Source: Hyphomicrobiales bacterium
GTDB taxonomy: Bacteria > Pseudomonadota > Alphaproteobacteria > Rhizobiales > Beijerinckiaceae
Assembly (NCBI GenBank): GCA_028290705.1
Contig: JAQGJH010000115.1
Coordinates: 49,296-113,295 of the forward strand
Direction: 5' to 3'
Length of the DNA: 64,000 nucleotides
Made by a program: the position numbers and the translations under genes. The notes beneath the pieces were generated by a model. That model did not search any database, was not told the DNA's origin, and saw only the letters and a program-made list of their open reading frames with translations. This document shows positions 27,085 to 35,613 of this stretch, piece by piece. Each line of letters starts with the position of its first letter. Position 1 is the first letter of the stretch.

Positions 27085-28461
27085 ATGACCGGAAACTTCA
27101 TTTCCGAACTCCTGCAGACCATCACGGATCGGGGCAGAGATCTGTTGGCGCGCGCATGGGGTCAGGAGGACGAAACCCCGGCCGGGCTCCTGCGCCTCAC
27201 CGACGATCTGCTGAAACGTCGCGGCGAAGCGACGGGTGTCGCGATGGCGGAGGCCATCCTCGCACGATACGCCAATCTCTCCGACAGCGGACGGCGCGAG
27301 TTTCTCGAATGCGTCGCGCACCAATACGGACCCGATCGCGCGAGACTGGACACCGCCATCGAGGCCTATCGCAACGCGCCCGGCGAAGCCTCCGCACACG
27401 AGTTGCACGCGGCCGCCGAGCCGCGGCGGCAGGAACTCATTCGTCGCCTCAACCACGCACCCGGCGGAACCGCCGCCCTGGTCCGGATGCGTCAGGACCT
27501 CTTCACGCACGAGAAGAACAACGACGACCTGTCAGTTCTCGACGCGGATTTCCGCCATCTCTTTTCTTCCTGGTTCAATCGCGGCTTTCTCGTTCTGCGC
27601 CGGATCGATTGGACGACGCCGGCCAATATCCTCGAAAAGATCATCCGGTATGAAGCCGTGCACGAAATCCGCGACTGGGACGCGCTGCGGGCGCGGCTGG
27701 AACCCTCGGATCGCCGCTGCTTCGCCTTTTTCCATCCCCGCCTGATCGACGAGCCGCTGATCTTCGTCGAAGTCGCGCTCACAGCCGACATGCCCAAAGC
27801 CATCGGCCTGTTACTGTCTTCGGAGCGCAGCATTCTCCCGGCGCAGCAAGCGAACACCGCCGTCTTCTACTCGATCTCTAACTGCCAGGAGGGATTGAGA
27901 GGCATTTCCTTCGGCAGTTTTCTGATCAAGCAGGTCGTCGAGGACCTGCGCCGCGAGCTGCCCAAGCTCGACACTTTCGTCACGCTGTCACCCGTGCCCG
28001 ATTTTGCCAGGTGGTTGGCGGAAGACCTCGCAAGTCCGGAAGGTCTGGTGCCCGAAGATCTTCGGCCGGCGCTCGCCTGGACCCGCGATCCCGCCGTCGC
28101 GGCGGAGCCACCCGCCTCTGCCAAAGCAGCCCTGCTGTCAGCCGCCACGATCTATTTTCTCCACGCCAAGACCCGCGGGGCGATGCCCCGCGACTCCGTC
28201 GCACGCTTCCATCTCGGCAACGGCGCGAAACTCGAGCGAATCAACTGGCAGGGCGACGTGTCCCCCAAGGGGATGCGCCAGGCTCATGGGCTGATGGTGA
28301 ACTACCTGTATTCTCTGGATGACATCGAGACGAACCATGAGGCCTTCGCGGATCGCGGCGAGATCGTCGCCTCCGGCGAAGTGCGCCAATTGTTCAAGCG
28401 CAAGGTCGCGCCCAAGTCATCACCCTCCCCGCCACAGGTCACTTCAGTTCAGCCGACGTGA
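27085..28461 (+). CDS. Malonyl-CoA decarboxylase
   Basis: 458 aa from ATG 27085; an ATG at 27052 would add 11 residues. The helical N-terminal oligomerisation domain is followed by the acetyltransferase-like catalytic domain. TLSPVPDFARWL holds the catalytic Ser near 315 and RFHLGNGAKLERINW the catalytic His near 385. It converts malonyl-CoA to acetyl-CoA and CO2 in the cytoplasm. In many rhizobia the gene sits with malonyl-CoA synthetase and a malonate carrier; here it stands alone. It follows the TetR gene by 64 nt on the same strand but is probably separate. Confidence 0.93.
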   Translation: MTGNFISELLQTITDRGRDLLARAWGQEDETPAGLLRLTDDLLKRRGEATGVAMAEAILARYANLSDSGRREFLECVAHQYGPDRARLDTAIEAYRNAPGEASAHELHAAAEPRRQELIRRLNHAPGGTAALVRMRQDLFTHEKNNDDLSVLDADFRHLFSSWFNRGFLVLRRIDWTTPANILEKIIRYEAVHEIRDWDALRARLEPSDRRCFAFFHPRLIDEPLIFVEVALTADMPKAIGLLLSSERSILPAQQANTAVFYSISNCQEGLRGISFGSFLIKQVVEDLRRELPKLDTFVTLSPVPDFARWLAEDLASPEGLVPEDLRPALAWTRDPAVAAEPPASAKAALLSAATIYFLHAKTRGAMPRDSVARFHLGNGAKLERINWQGDVSPKGMRQAHGLMVNYLYSLDDIETNHEAFADRGEIVASGEVRQLFKRKVAPKSSPSPPQVTSVQPT

Positions 28462-28558
28462 GGCTCTGCGCGCATCTTGCCGCGCCTGCGAGATCTTCCT
28501 GAGTTCAGTCGACTCGGTCTAAGGTGCCGCCGTTCCAATTTTGAGACGGAGGCGGAGA

Positions 28559-29164
28559 ATGGCATTGGAGAAGCCGGAGCAACCGGCGGATGGCCTCAAG
28601 AGCCTCGAGCCGCCTGCCACACGAGTCCCTCTGTCGCACGTCTTCTGGTCGTTTCTGAAAATCGGAGGATCGGCCTTTGGCGGCAGCACTCAGGCGCTCA
28701 TTCACCGTGAGACGGTCGAGCGTCGGCGATGGCTGGATGAGCAGGCGTTCCTGGCCGGCTTCGCTCTGTCCCAGGTTCTTCCCGGCGCAAATCCGGTCAA
28801 TCTGGCGCTCTACATCGGCCTGAAAGTGCGGGGAGGCCTCGGCGCCACGGTGGCCGTGGTGGCCATGATCATTCCGGCCTTCGCAATCATCATGCTCATG
28901 GGGTTTGCGTACCGCCAGTTGTCCGGAATGCCCGTGACGCATTTCGTGCTCGGAGGCGTGGCGGCGGCGGGAGTCGGCGCAACGCTGTCAGTCGGCATGA
29001 AGGTCGTGGCCAAGCTGCCGCGCCGGTGGACACCGTTTCTCGTTGGCATCGTGGTCTTCGTCACGGTCGGGCTGCTGCGCTGGCCGATGGTCCCGGTCGT
29101 TCTGGTGGCAGTCCCACTCAGCATCTTCGCCGCATATTGGAACGGCCGGGAGGCGCGGAACTGA
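28559..29164 (+). CDS. Chromate transporter, N-terminal-type half
   Basis: 201 aa from ATG 28559, with GGAGGCGGAG upstream. FWSFLKIGGSAFGGSTQALI and SQVLPGANPVNLALYIGLKV are the conserved first-half motifs of the CHR family. About six hydrophobic helices follow. It forms the first half of a two-gene (short-chain) ChrA; the second half begins at the overlapping TGATG. The family exports chromate, or in some strains transports other oxyanions. Confidence 0.88.
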   Translation: MALEKPEQPADGLKSLEPPATRVPLSHVFWSFLKIGGSAFGGSTQALIHRETVERRRWLDEQAFLAGFALSQVLPGANPVNLALYIGLKVRGGLGATVAVVAMIIPAFAIIMLMGFAYRQLSGMPVTHFVLGGVAAAGVGATLSVGMKVVAKLPRRWTPFLVGIVVFVTVGLLRWPMVPVVLVAVPLSIFAAYWNGREARN

Positions 29165-29697
29165 TGGACCAGCGCCTTCTTGGACTCTTCATCGTCTTCG
29201 CCCCGCTGTCGCTCCTGTCGTTCGGCGGCGGACAGGCGATCGTGGCCGACATTCAGAACCAGACCGTGAATGTGCACGGTTACCTGACCAACCAGGAATT
29301 CGCCGACCTGTTCGCGGTGTCGCGAGCCGCGCCCGGGCCCAGCACACTCATCGCCGCCCTGATCGGCTATCAGGTTGCGGGCTTCTTCGGTGCGCTGGTG
29401 AGTTGCCTGGCGATCTATGTCCCGTCGTCGCTCCTCGTCTACGGTATTTCGAGTTGGTGGCAGCGCCACAAGATTTCGCCATTGAAGCGGGCGATCGAAC
29501 GCGGGCTTGCCCCCGTGGCCGTCGGTCTCATCTTCGCCGGCGCGCTTGCCGTCTTGCGCGCCGCGAACGTGGGGCCGCTTGAGATCGCCACGCTCATGAT
29601 ATGTGCGGCGCTTTTCTATCTCACGAAGGTGGGCCCCTACCTCGTGGTCCTCTCGGTGGCAGCGATCTACTTCGTCATCCACTTCATCTTCATGTAG
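29164..29697 (+). CDS. Chromate transporter, C-terminal-type half
   Basis: 177 aa from ATG 29164, overlapping the previous stop (TGATG), so translation is coupled. FAPLSLLSFGGGQAIVADIQ is the CHR-family second-repeat signature, and SRAAPGPSTLIAALIGYQVA follows. About six helices. It pairs with the 28559 product to rebuild the two-repeat ChrA topology. No regulator or reductase is next to it. Confidence 0.88.
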   Translation: MDQRLLGLFIVFAPLSLLSFGGGQAIVADIQNQTVNVHGYLTNQEFADLFAVSRAAPGPSTLIAALIGYQVAGFFGALVSCLAIYVPSSLLVYGISSWWQRHKISPLKRAIERGLAPVAVGLIFAGALAVLRAANVGPLEIATLMICAALFYLTKVGPYLVVLSVAAIYFVIHFIFM

Positions 29698-29799
29698 AAC
29701 GTCAAGGGTTTGCCGGCACATTTGCGCGGCGCAACCAACCGACCCGGCCGGCGTTTTGCATGTTGAGCGTCAGCCATGGAAGAGACGAGGGAGACGAGC

Positions 29800-30093
29800 A
29801 TGCAGTCAGGGGAAAACGAGCGCGTCCGGCAGAAGGCGTATGAGCTCTGGGAAAAGGAAGGTCGCCCCGAAGGCAAGCATGAGGACCATTGGCATCGCGC
29901 GGCGCGCGAGCATGACGTTGCCGACACGACCGCTCCGAACGGTAGCCTCACACCCGATCCTGACACGAGTGACATCGCAGACGCCGACACTCCCGTGCCG
30001 ACGCCAGCCGCGGCGGGCGACAAGCCAGCAAAAAAGCCTAAAGCGAGCGGCAAGTCCGAGACCGCCAAGAAGCCCGGTAAGAAGAAGAGCTGA
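29800..30093 (+). CDS. DUF2934 small protein
   Basis: 97 aa from ATG 29800; GAGGGAGA lies 5 nt upstream, while an ATG at 29776 lacks a site. VRQKAYELWEKEGRPEGKHE, then DHWHRA, is the DUF2934 signature (about 8-33). The remainder is disordered: Asp/Pro/Thr, then a Lys-Ala-Pro-rich basic tail ending KKPGKKKS. The basic tail suggests nucleic-acid or polyanion contact, which is speculative. The function is unknown. It is convergent with the isochorismatase-like gene. Confidence 0.82.
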   Translation: MQSGENERVRQKAYELWEKEGRPEGKHEDHWHRAAREHDVADTTAPNGSLTPDPDTSDIADADTPVPTPAAAGDKPAKKPKASGKSETAKKPGKKKS

Positions 30094-30129
30094 TATCGGC
30101 GCCGGGTACGCGTCACGCGGACCCGTCAG

Positions 30130-30831
30130 TCACTCCGCGGCCATGAGTGCCTGATTCTGGAGCCTTGAACAGATTGCGTCAGTGGACAAAATGTCCCCGA
30201 AGGTCAGATAAAAGGCGATGAGCGCGGCATTGTGCTCTTCGTCCGTCGATGCGGCATTCGCGTCGGTCACCATGATGGTCTTGAAATTTCGCATCATGGC
30301 GTCCCGTGCTGTGGACTCGCAACAGACGCTGGTGACCGTTCCAGTGATCATCACCGTGTCGATGCCGCGCTCCCGCAAAATGCGTTCAAGATCGGACGAG
30401 CCCTGGATGAATGCACTGAAGCGCAGCTTCTCCACATAGAGGTCCTCAGGCAGGGCCTCGAGATCGGCCCAGAGCCCATAACCGATGGAGCCCGGCGTCA
30501 GCGCCTCGCTGCGCTTTTTGGTGCGCGCCGGAACCGACATGTCGTGGAAGGCCGACCAACTGACCAGAGACTCTTCCGTAAAGGCGGTCTGGATCCAGAC
30601 CACGGTTCCACCCGCCGCCCGCAGCCCGCGCGCCAGGCGGTTGACGTTCGGAACGATCTCGATCGCCTCTCGGCAGGGCGAATGCGCCACGCCTTCCATC
30701 ATGAAGGCGTTCTGCAGATCGATCACCACCAAGGCAGTCCGCGTCGGATCGAAGTCTTCATAGACATGCTCGCGACCCCGACGCGCCACGACCCGATCGA
30801 CGACCGACGGTGGAATGACGACCTGATGCAT
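30130..30831 (-). CDS. Isochorismatase-family cysteine hydrolase
   Basis: 233 aa from ATG 30831, with GGGAGG about 6 nt upstream. The catalytic triad is visible: Asp38 in LVVIDLQNAF, Lys135 in VEKLRFSAF, and Cys170 in GTVTSVCCESTARDAM, followed by a second Cys. Family members hydrolyse amides or ureido acids (nicotinamidase, N-carbamoylsarcosine, ureidoacrylate) or isochorismate. The substrate cannot be set from sequence. No operon partner; the 214-nt gap to minC holds its promoter. Confidence 0.88.
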   Translation of the reverse strand: MHQVVIPPSVVDRVVARRGREHVYEDFDPTRTALVVIDLQNAFMMEGVAHSPCREAIEIVPNVNRLARGLRAAGGTVVWIQTAFTEESLVSWSAFHDMSVPARTKKRSEALTPGSIGYGLWADLEALPEDLYVEKLRFSAFIQGSSDLERILRERGIDTVMITGTVTSVCCESTARDAMMRNFKTIMVTDANAASTDEEHNAALIAFYLTFGDILSTDAICSRLQNQALMAAE

Positions 30832-31015
30832 GACTGACCTCCCGGCAACGGAGAGGCGATGCTACCTCGACGCGCCCCGCCAGCAAGACCAAAAGATTGG
30901 CCCGGCCCGACTTGAATGCTCGGGAAAGCGGCAGGATCGGACGGCGTGACCGGCACGCCATACTTAACAAGAGAACAACGAAACGTTGCCACAACCTTGC
31001 GCCCGGGCTCTCAAA

Positions 31016-31031
31016 TTAAGATTTCGTTAAC
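31016..31031 (+). promoter_or_regulatory. CtrA box in front of minCDE
   Basis: TTAA-GATTTCG-TTAAC is a perfect TTAA-N7-TTAA site ending 14 nt before the minC ATG (31046). Being so close to the start, it probably covers the transcription start or early leader, which favours repression. It shares its right arm GTTAACC with the box at 21667. CtrA control of minCDE is known in Sinorhizobium meliloti. Confidence 0.7.
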
Positions 31032-31045
31032 CAATTGACCGTCTG

Positions 31046-31780
31046 ATGGACGCCTCAAAGGCAGCAGGCAAATCAGTGACCATTCAGACGAAACCTACAC
31101 GCGCGATCCGATTCAGAGGACGGTCTTTCCTGGCCCTCGTCCTCAATCCGGAGCTGCCGGTCGGTGAGTGGCTCGGTGAGGTCGACGCCTGGCTCGGCCG
31201 CTCACCCGGCTTCTTCGGCGGCAAACCCGTCGTGCTGGACGTGACCGGCCTGTCGCTCGACCGCAAGTCGCTTCCCGCGCTGATCGCAGATCTGGCCCAG
31301 AGGCAGATCAGGATCATGGGAATAGAGGGAGCCGAGGCAAAACTTGCCAGCCCCGATCTCCCGCCCTTTCTCAGCGGCGGACGGCCGGCTTCCTTCATGG
31401 GAAGGCCAGAGCCCGAACCGGAGCCGGTGAAGACAGCGGCGAACCCCGCAGCTCACTCGCTGCTCGTCGAGGCGCCGGTACGATCCGGACAGTCGATCGT
31501 CTTTCCAGAAGGCGACGTGACCGTCATGGGCTCCATCGGTTCAGGAGCTGAAGTGATTGCCGGTGGCTCCATCCACATCTATGGCGCCTTGCGGGGACGC
31601 GCGATGGCGGGAGCTTACGGAAACGCACGCGCCCGCATCTTCTGCCGCAAGCTCGAAGCCGAACTCATCGCCATCGACGGGCTGTACAAGATCGCCGATG
31701 AAATCGAGCCGCAGCTTCGCAAGAAGCCGGTGCAAGCCTGGCTTGAAGACGAAACCATGAAGATCACATTGCTCGATTGA
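31046..31780 (+). CDS. minC: Septum site-determining protein MinC
   Basis: 244 aa. The N-terminal domain (about 10-115; IRFRGRSFLALVLNPELPVG) is followed by a Pro/Glu linker. The C-terminal beta-helix domain reads GDVTVMGSIGSGAEVIAGGS and ends AWLEDETMKITLLD. MinC inhibits FtsZ ring assembly away from mid-cell and is recruited by MinD. There is no clear ribosome site; the start codon follows closely on a CtrA box, so the mRNA leader may be very short. First gene of minCDE, 16 nt before minD. Confidence 0.95.
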   Translation: MDASKAAGKSVTIQTKPTRAIRFRGRSFLALVLNPELPVGEWLGEVDAWLGRSPGFFGGKPVVLDVTGLSLDRKSLPALIADLAQRQIRIMGIEGAEAKLASPDLPPFLSGGRPASFMGRPEPEPEPVKTAANPAAHSLLVEAPVRSGQSIVFPEGDVTVMGSIGSGAEVIAGGSIHIYGALRGRAMAGAYGNARARIFCRKLEAELIAIDGLYKIADEIEPQLRKKPVQAWLEDETMKITLLD

Positions 31781-31796
31781 GAGGAGCATCAAATCA

Positions 31797-32612
31797 ATGG
31801 CCGAGGTTATGGTCGTCACATCCGGTAAGGGCGGCGTCGGCAAGACGACGTCAACGGCCGCTCTTGGCGCAGCTCTGGCGCAGACGGGCCAGACCGTCGC
31901 GGTCGTCGATTTCGACGTCGGTCTCCGCAATCTCGATCTGATCATGGGCGCCGAACGGCGCGTCGTTTACGACCTGATCAATGTCGCCAATGGTGAGGCT
32001 CGCCTGCACCAGGCCCTCATCCGCGACAAACGCATCGAAACCCTCTACCTGCTGCCTGCGTCGCAGACGCGAGACAAGGATGCGTTGACGGAAGAAGGCG
32101 TCAAACGCGTCATCGGCGAATTGCGCGAACGGTTCGACTGGATCATCTGCGACAGCCCTGCGGGCATCGAACGCGGCGCGACCTTGGCGATGAAATATGC
32201 GGACCTCGCAGTCGTCATCGCCAACCCGGAAGTTTCGTCCGTGCGCGACTCGGATCGCATCATCGGTCTCCTCGACGCCAAGACCGAAAAGGCCGAGAGC
32301 GGCCAGCGCATGGAAAAACATCTGCTCCTGACCCGCTACGACGCGGCGCGCGCGGGACGCGGCGAAATGCTGAGCGTCGAGGACGTCCTCGAAATTCTCT
32401 CCATCCCGCTGCTCGGAATCATACCGGAAAGCGAAGAGGTTCTCCGCGCTTCCAACGTCGGATCTCCAGTGACGTTGAACAATGCCGCAAGCGCCCCTGC
32501 CCGCGCCTACATGGATGCCGCGCGGCGGCTCTGCGGCGAAGATGTCGCGATGAGCATTCCCATGCACCGGAAAGGCTTTCTGGACAGACTTTTCGGCCGG
32601 AGGGCGGCATGA
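31797..32612 (+). CDS. minD: Septum site-determining ATPase MinD
   Basis: 271 aa. The deviant Walker A KGGVGKTT starts at residue 11; [14 protein letters not shown] (switch) and [12 protein letters not shown] (Walker B) follow. The C-terminus [11 protein letters not shown] is the amphipathic membrane-targeting helix. MinD binds ATP, dimerises on the membrane and recruits MinC; MinE triggers hydrolysis. A GAGGAG site lies 11 nt upstream. Overlaps minE by ATGA (32609-32612). Confidence 0.97.
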   Translation: MAEVMVVTSGKGGVGKTTSTAALGAALAQTGQTVAVVDFDVGLRNLDLIMGAERRVVYDLINVANGEARLHQALIRDKRIETLYLLPASQTRDKDALTEEGVKRVIGELRERFDWIICDSPAGIERGATLAMKYADLAVVIANPEVSSVRDSDRIIGLLDAKTEKAESGQRMEKHLLLTRYDAARAGRGEMLSVEDVLEILSIPLLGIIPESEEVLRASNVGSPVTLNNAASAPARAYMDAARRLCGEDVAMSIPMHRKGFLDRLFGRRAA

Positions 32613-32947
32613 ACATCTTCTCCATGTTCAGCCGACGCACTTCGGCTCCGGTGGCGCGGGAACGCCTGCAGATCCTGCTCGCCCATGAACGCGGCGGCAC
32701 GACCTGCAACGCCGATCTGATCGCCTTGCTGCAAAAGGAAGTCCTGGCCGCCATCGCCAAGCACATCGACGTCGACCCCGACAAGGTCCAGATCAAGATG
32801 GAACGTCGCGACGAGGTATCGCTGCTCGAGATCGACGTGGAAATCCCCACGCCCTCTCCCAAGGGTGGCAAGCCTCAAGATAAAACGGCTCCCGAGATCC
32901 GCACGACCTCACGTGTCGCATCCCAGCGCGCCGGGCGTGCGGCGTGA
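32609..32947 (+). CDS. minE: Cell division topological specificity factor MinE
   Basis: 112 aa with the short MinE layout. An N-terminal membrane-contact segment ([20 protein letters not shown]) precedes the MinD-binding helix and the beta core ([20 protein letters not shown]). The C-terminal tail, about 25 residues longer than in Escherichia coli, is Lys/Arg-rich. MinE drives MinD off the membrane and confines MinC to the poles. Overlaps minD by 4 nt. Confidence 0.95.
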   Translation: MNIFSMFSRRTSAPVARERLQILLAHERGGTTCNADLIALLQKEVLAAIAKHIDVDPDKVQIKMERRDEVSLLEIDVEIPTPSPKGGKPQDKTAPEIRTTSRVASQRAGRAA

Positions 32948-32962
32948 GTCAGGCAGACTGAT

Positions 32963-32992
32963 CCGGGAGGCGAGTTCCCACTTGCTTCCCGG
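32963..32992 (+). terminator. Hairpin terminator-like structure after minCDE
   Basis: CCGGGAGGCGAG (32963-32974) pairs over 12 positions with CTTGCTTCCCGG (32981-32992), with two G-U wobbles and a 6-nt loop. The wobbles pair only in the plus-strand RNA, so it favours the min transcript. The T-run after it is weak, so it may pause rather than fully stop transcription. It ends exactly before the stop of the convergent gene. Confidence 0.6.
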
Positions 32993-33490
32993 TTACCAGA
33001 TGCGCGGAACGAGCGAAGTGACGCGACCGCCCAATCCGGAGAGTGCGCCCTGAACCTTCTCGCGCGCGAAGGTAAAGTCAGGCGCCGGCAGTCTGGCTGC
33101 CCAGCGTTCCACAAAGCCCGAAGATCCCTGGCTCGCCGCCACTTGCGCGATCGGCGCATCCTCCGCAGGCGTGACGGCGACCGGCAAGGGAACGACCCGG
33201 CGCAACGGCGCGGTTCTTTCGGCTGACGCAAGGACCGGACGCGCGGTCGCCGCCGAATGGTCGTGCGGCAAAACCCAATCCGAGATGCGCATGGGTGCTC
33301 CCGCACCCGGCCTGGCGACGTGCAGGACGTATTCCGAGAACAGATGATGGTCGCTCTGCCCACGCCCGAACCCGTCCAGCGTGAAGGCCGAAGACAAGGG
33401 GACCACCACGGTGCCGACATCCCCATTTTCGGCGCGCGCGGATACCAGTGACGTGACGAGAACCAGAATGGCGACGGACGAGCGCTTCAT
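32993..33490 (-). CDS. Secreted hypothetical protein
   Basis: 165 aa from ATG 33490; a GTG at 33499 is an alternative. A signal peptide (MKRSSVAILVLVTSLVSARA) is cleaved near ARAEN. The mature protein has no recognised domain. It contains FSEYVLHVARPGAGAPMRIS, then a Pro/Ala-rich middle. It is convergent with minE and not clearly linked to the PAP2 gene upstream, from which it is 75 nt away. Function unknown. Confidence 0.65.
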   Translation of the reverse strand: MKRSSVAILVLVTSLVSARAENGDVGTVVVPLSSAFTLDGFGRGQSDHHLFSEYVLHVARPGAGAPMRISDWVLPHDHSAATARPVLASAERTAPLRRVVPLPVAVTPAEDAPIAQVAASQGSSGFVERWAARLPAPDFTFAREKVQGALSGLGGRVTSLVPRIW

Positions 33491-33565
33491 GAGAATCACG
33501 CGAGTGAGCTTCGGTGGACTCAGAAAGCGTGGTGAATGAGCCGGAAACGTGGCAATGGCGCCAGG

Positions 33566-34330
33566 TCAACGCAGTTTGGAACCCATCGGGGAAACGTCTG
33601 TCTCTCCTGGCTTTTCGATCGGCCCCTCCCGCTGCATCCACAAAGCGGTCATCCAGCAGCCAAGCGCCCAGCAGGCGCCCACCGCCCAGCCAGCGATCAC
33701 GTCGGTTGGCCAATGTACGCCGAGATAGACGCGGCTGATGCCCACCACCATCGTCAGCACCACCGCGCAAGAGAGGAGGAAGATGCGCATGCGAGGGGAA
33801 CTCTGGGTTCGCGACAGCAGCGCGCCCAGAGTCAGATAGACAACGGCAGCCATCATCGCGTGGCTGCTCGGGAAGCTCAGCGTGTAGACTTCCATGCCGT
33901 GCGGGACGAGATCGGGCCTCGGACGGTCGAAACCCCATTTCAGGGCGTTGCTGATGATCACACCGCCGATGATGGACACGGCCACGAGGAGCGCTGTGCG
34001 CTTCTTTCCGCTGATCATCAGGAAGGTCACCACGAACAAGGTGATGGTCCCCAGCACCGCCGTGCCGCCCAGCGCCGTGAAATCGCGCATGGCCTCCTCG
34101 AACCAACGCGGCCCAAGCGGATCGCTGAGGTCCAAAGGATTGCGAAAAAGCATCAACACCTTGGTGTCGAACTCGTGGGCCTCGCCCTCGAAGACTTCTG
34201 ACGCGGTCTTGATGAAAACGTAAAGCGCGCTTGCCGCCAGCGCGAGCGCGACGACAAGTCCGCGTTCGAACTTGCTGGCGCGATCGAGCAGGCCGCGAAC
34301 GAAGGTCCAGTTCAGAAAGTCGAAACGCAT
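33566..34330 (-). CDS. PAP2-family membrane phosphatase
   Basis: 254 aa with about six hydrophobic helices. The three PAP2 catalytic motifs are present: KWGFDRPRP near residue 132, FPSSHAMMAA near 150, and SRVYLGVHWPTDVIAG near 198. Such proteins dephosphorylate lipid phosphates (undecaprenyl pyrophosphate, phosphatidate) at the periplasmic face. A large N-terminal loop (about 55-80) faces outward. Lipid A or undecaprenyl recycling are both possible. No operon partner is evident. Confidence 0.9.
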   Translation of the reverse strand: MRFDFLNWTFVRGLLDRASKFERGLVVALALAASALYVFIKTASEVFEGEAHEFDTKVLMLFRNPLDLSDPLGPRWFEEAMRDFTALGGTAVLGTITLFVVTFLMISGKKRTALLVAVSIIGGVIISNALKWGFDRPRPDLVPHGMEVYTLSFPSSHAMMAAVVYLTLGALLSRTQSSPRMRIFLLSCAVVLTMVVGISRVYLGVHWPTDVIAGWAVGACWALGCWMTALWMQREGPIEKPGETDVSPMGSKLR

Positions 34331-34415
34331 TGCCTGCCGGGTGAGAGCGTGAGTGTCGCAGACATGTCGGTCTGGCGATCGTCAACGTCAAGCCCGGCAG
34401 GCGTCAGCAGTTGGT

Positions 34416-35432
34416 TTACTCCAGCGCGGACTTGGCCTTGGCGACCAGTTCCGGCGACGCGCTGTAAATGGCCTTGATGATCTTTTCGGCTTCTTCTCCC
34501 CCGATCGGAACCACGGGGACGCCCTGCTTCTTGGCGTCTTCCAGGAAGGCCGGATCCTTCATGGTTTCATCGAAGGCCTTGCGGATCGCGGCGAGCCGAT
34601 CGGCCGGAACATCCTTGCTCATGATGAAGGGTCGTCCGAGCTCGCCGGCGGCTCCAAGAATGTCCAGAATGTCCTTCTGCTCCTGGTTCTTGGCGAACGT
34701 CGCGATATACGGAATGTCCTTCGGCATGTCGTCGCTCACGACAGCCGCGTAGCTCACGAAGGGAATGATCTTCTTGTCGGCGATCCAGTTGTCCGGGATG
34801 CTGCTCCACGAGCCGCAATCGCCGTCGAGTTCGCCGCGTTCGATCGCCAGTCGCTGTTCGGCGCTGCCCGGGAATCCCAGGACGTGCCGCAGCTTGATGT
34901 CGAATACGTTTCTCAGGATGGCGCCGTTCACGTAAGACCCCGCGCCCTTGGCGGTCCCGCCGAAAATGATTTCCTTGCGTGCTTTCACGTCGTCCCAGGT
35001 CTTCAGGCCGGTGGCATGCCAGACGTAGCAGACGCGGAAATCGCGCGTGACGCTGCCCACCCAGGCCACGTCCGTGAACTTCATCTTGATCTTTTCAGGG
35101 TCGGTCAAAGAGTCGGTGATCACCCCCGGGTTGAAGTGCGTGATGATCGTCCCGTCCTTGGCCTGCGTCGCCATCATCTGGCGCACGGCGTTCAGGCTGC
35201 CGGCGCCTGGCAGATTCTGCACGATCACGTTGGGCTTACCCGGAATGTGATTACCGATGTGCCGAGCAAGCAATCGCCCATACGTGTCGTACCCGCCTCC
35301 GGGAGAAAACCCGATGACGACCGAAACAGTCTTGCCTTTGTAGAATTCCGCGGGCGACTGGGCGGTGGCCGGCAAGCTCATGCCGATGACGGAGCCAAGC
35401 GCGACCGTCGCATACAGGAAGTGCTTCATCAT
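34416..35432 (-). CDS. Bug/TctC-type periplasmic solute-binding protein
   Basis: 338 aa. Signal peptide MMKHFLYATVALGSVIGMSL is cleaved after ATAQ. Mature part: EFYKGKTVSVVIGFSPGGGY and IPGKPNVIVQNLPGAGS, with the shared KDGT segment. It stands alone on the minus strand, divergent from the Dcp peptidase gene, with no enzyme or permease partner. The 180-nt divergent gap contains two inverted repeats listed separately. Confidence 0.88.
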   Translation of the reverse strand: MMKHFLYATVALGSVIGMSLPATAQSPAEFYKGKTVSVVIGFSPGGGYDTYGRLLARHIGNHIPGKPNVIVQNLPGAGSLNAVRQMMATQAKDGTIITHFNPGVITDSLTDPEKIKMKFTDVAWVGSVTRDFRVCYVWHATGLKTWDDVKARKEIIFGGTAKGAGSYVNGAILRNVFDIKLRHVLGFPGSAEQRLAIERGELDGDCGSWSSIPDNWIADKKIIPFVSYAAVVSDDMPKDIPYIATFAKNQEQKDILDILGAAGELGRPFIMSKDVPADRLAAIRKAFDETMKDPAFLEDAKKQGVPVVPIGGEEAEKIIKAIYSASPELVAKAKSALE

Positions 35433-35462
35433 TTCTCTCCCGAACTGGCGCGTTCGCGCTCA

Positions 35463-35489
35463 GGGCCGCGTCGTGGTCGACCGCGGCCC
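35463..35489. repeat. Inverted repeat in the 35433-35613 divergent gap
   Basis: GGGCCGCG (35463-35470) and CGCGGCCC (35482-35489) form a perfect 8-bp stem with an 11-nt loop. It is close to the start of the leftward solute-binding protein and may be a leader hairpin. GC-rich sequence makes a chance origin possible. Confidence 0.4.
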
Positions 35490-35518
35490 GACGGCCGCGG
35501 CCGCGCTCGGCCTCCCTG

Positions 35519-35535
35519 CGAACTTATGAAGTTCG
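35519..35535. promoter_or_regulatory. Palindrome CGAACTT-ATG-AAGTTCG, candidate operator
   Basis: A perfect 7+3+7 inverted repeat, more AT-rich than its surroundings. It lies 79 nt before the Dcp start and 87 nt before the divergent binding-protein start. Its size and position suit a dimeric regulator, but no regulator gene is adjacent. Confidence 0.45.
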
Positions 35536-35613
35536 GGCCAAGGCTGCAACTGCCCTCCCTTGCTCGGAGCGGCGCTCGTGCCTACGTTCACAAGCCTTAC
35601 GAGGGAGCTTCCG

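Noticed and set aside
19338..30831. A Rut pyrimidine pathway made of the RutA-like monooxygenase and the isochorismatase-like hydrolase
   Set aside because: The genes are about 9.7 kb apart with unrelated operons between, and no rutC-F genes are present.
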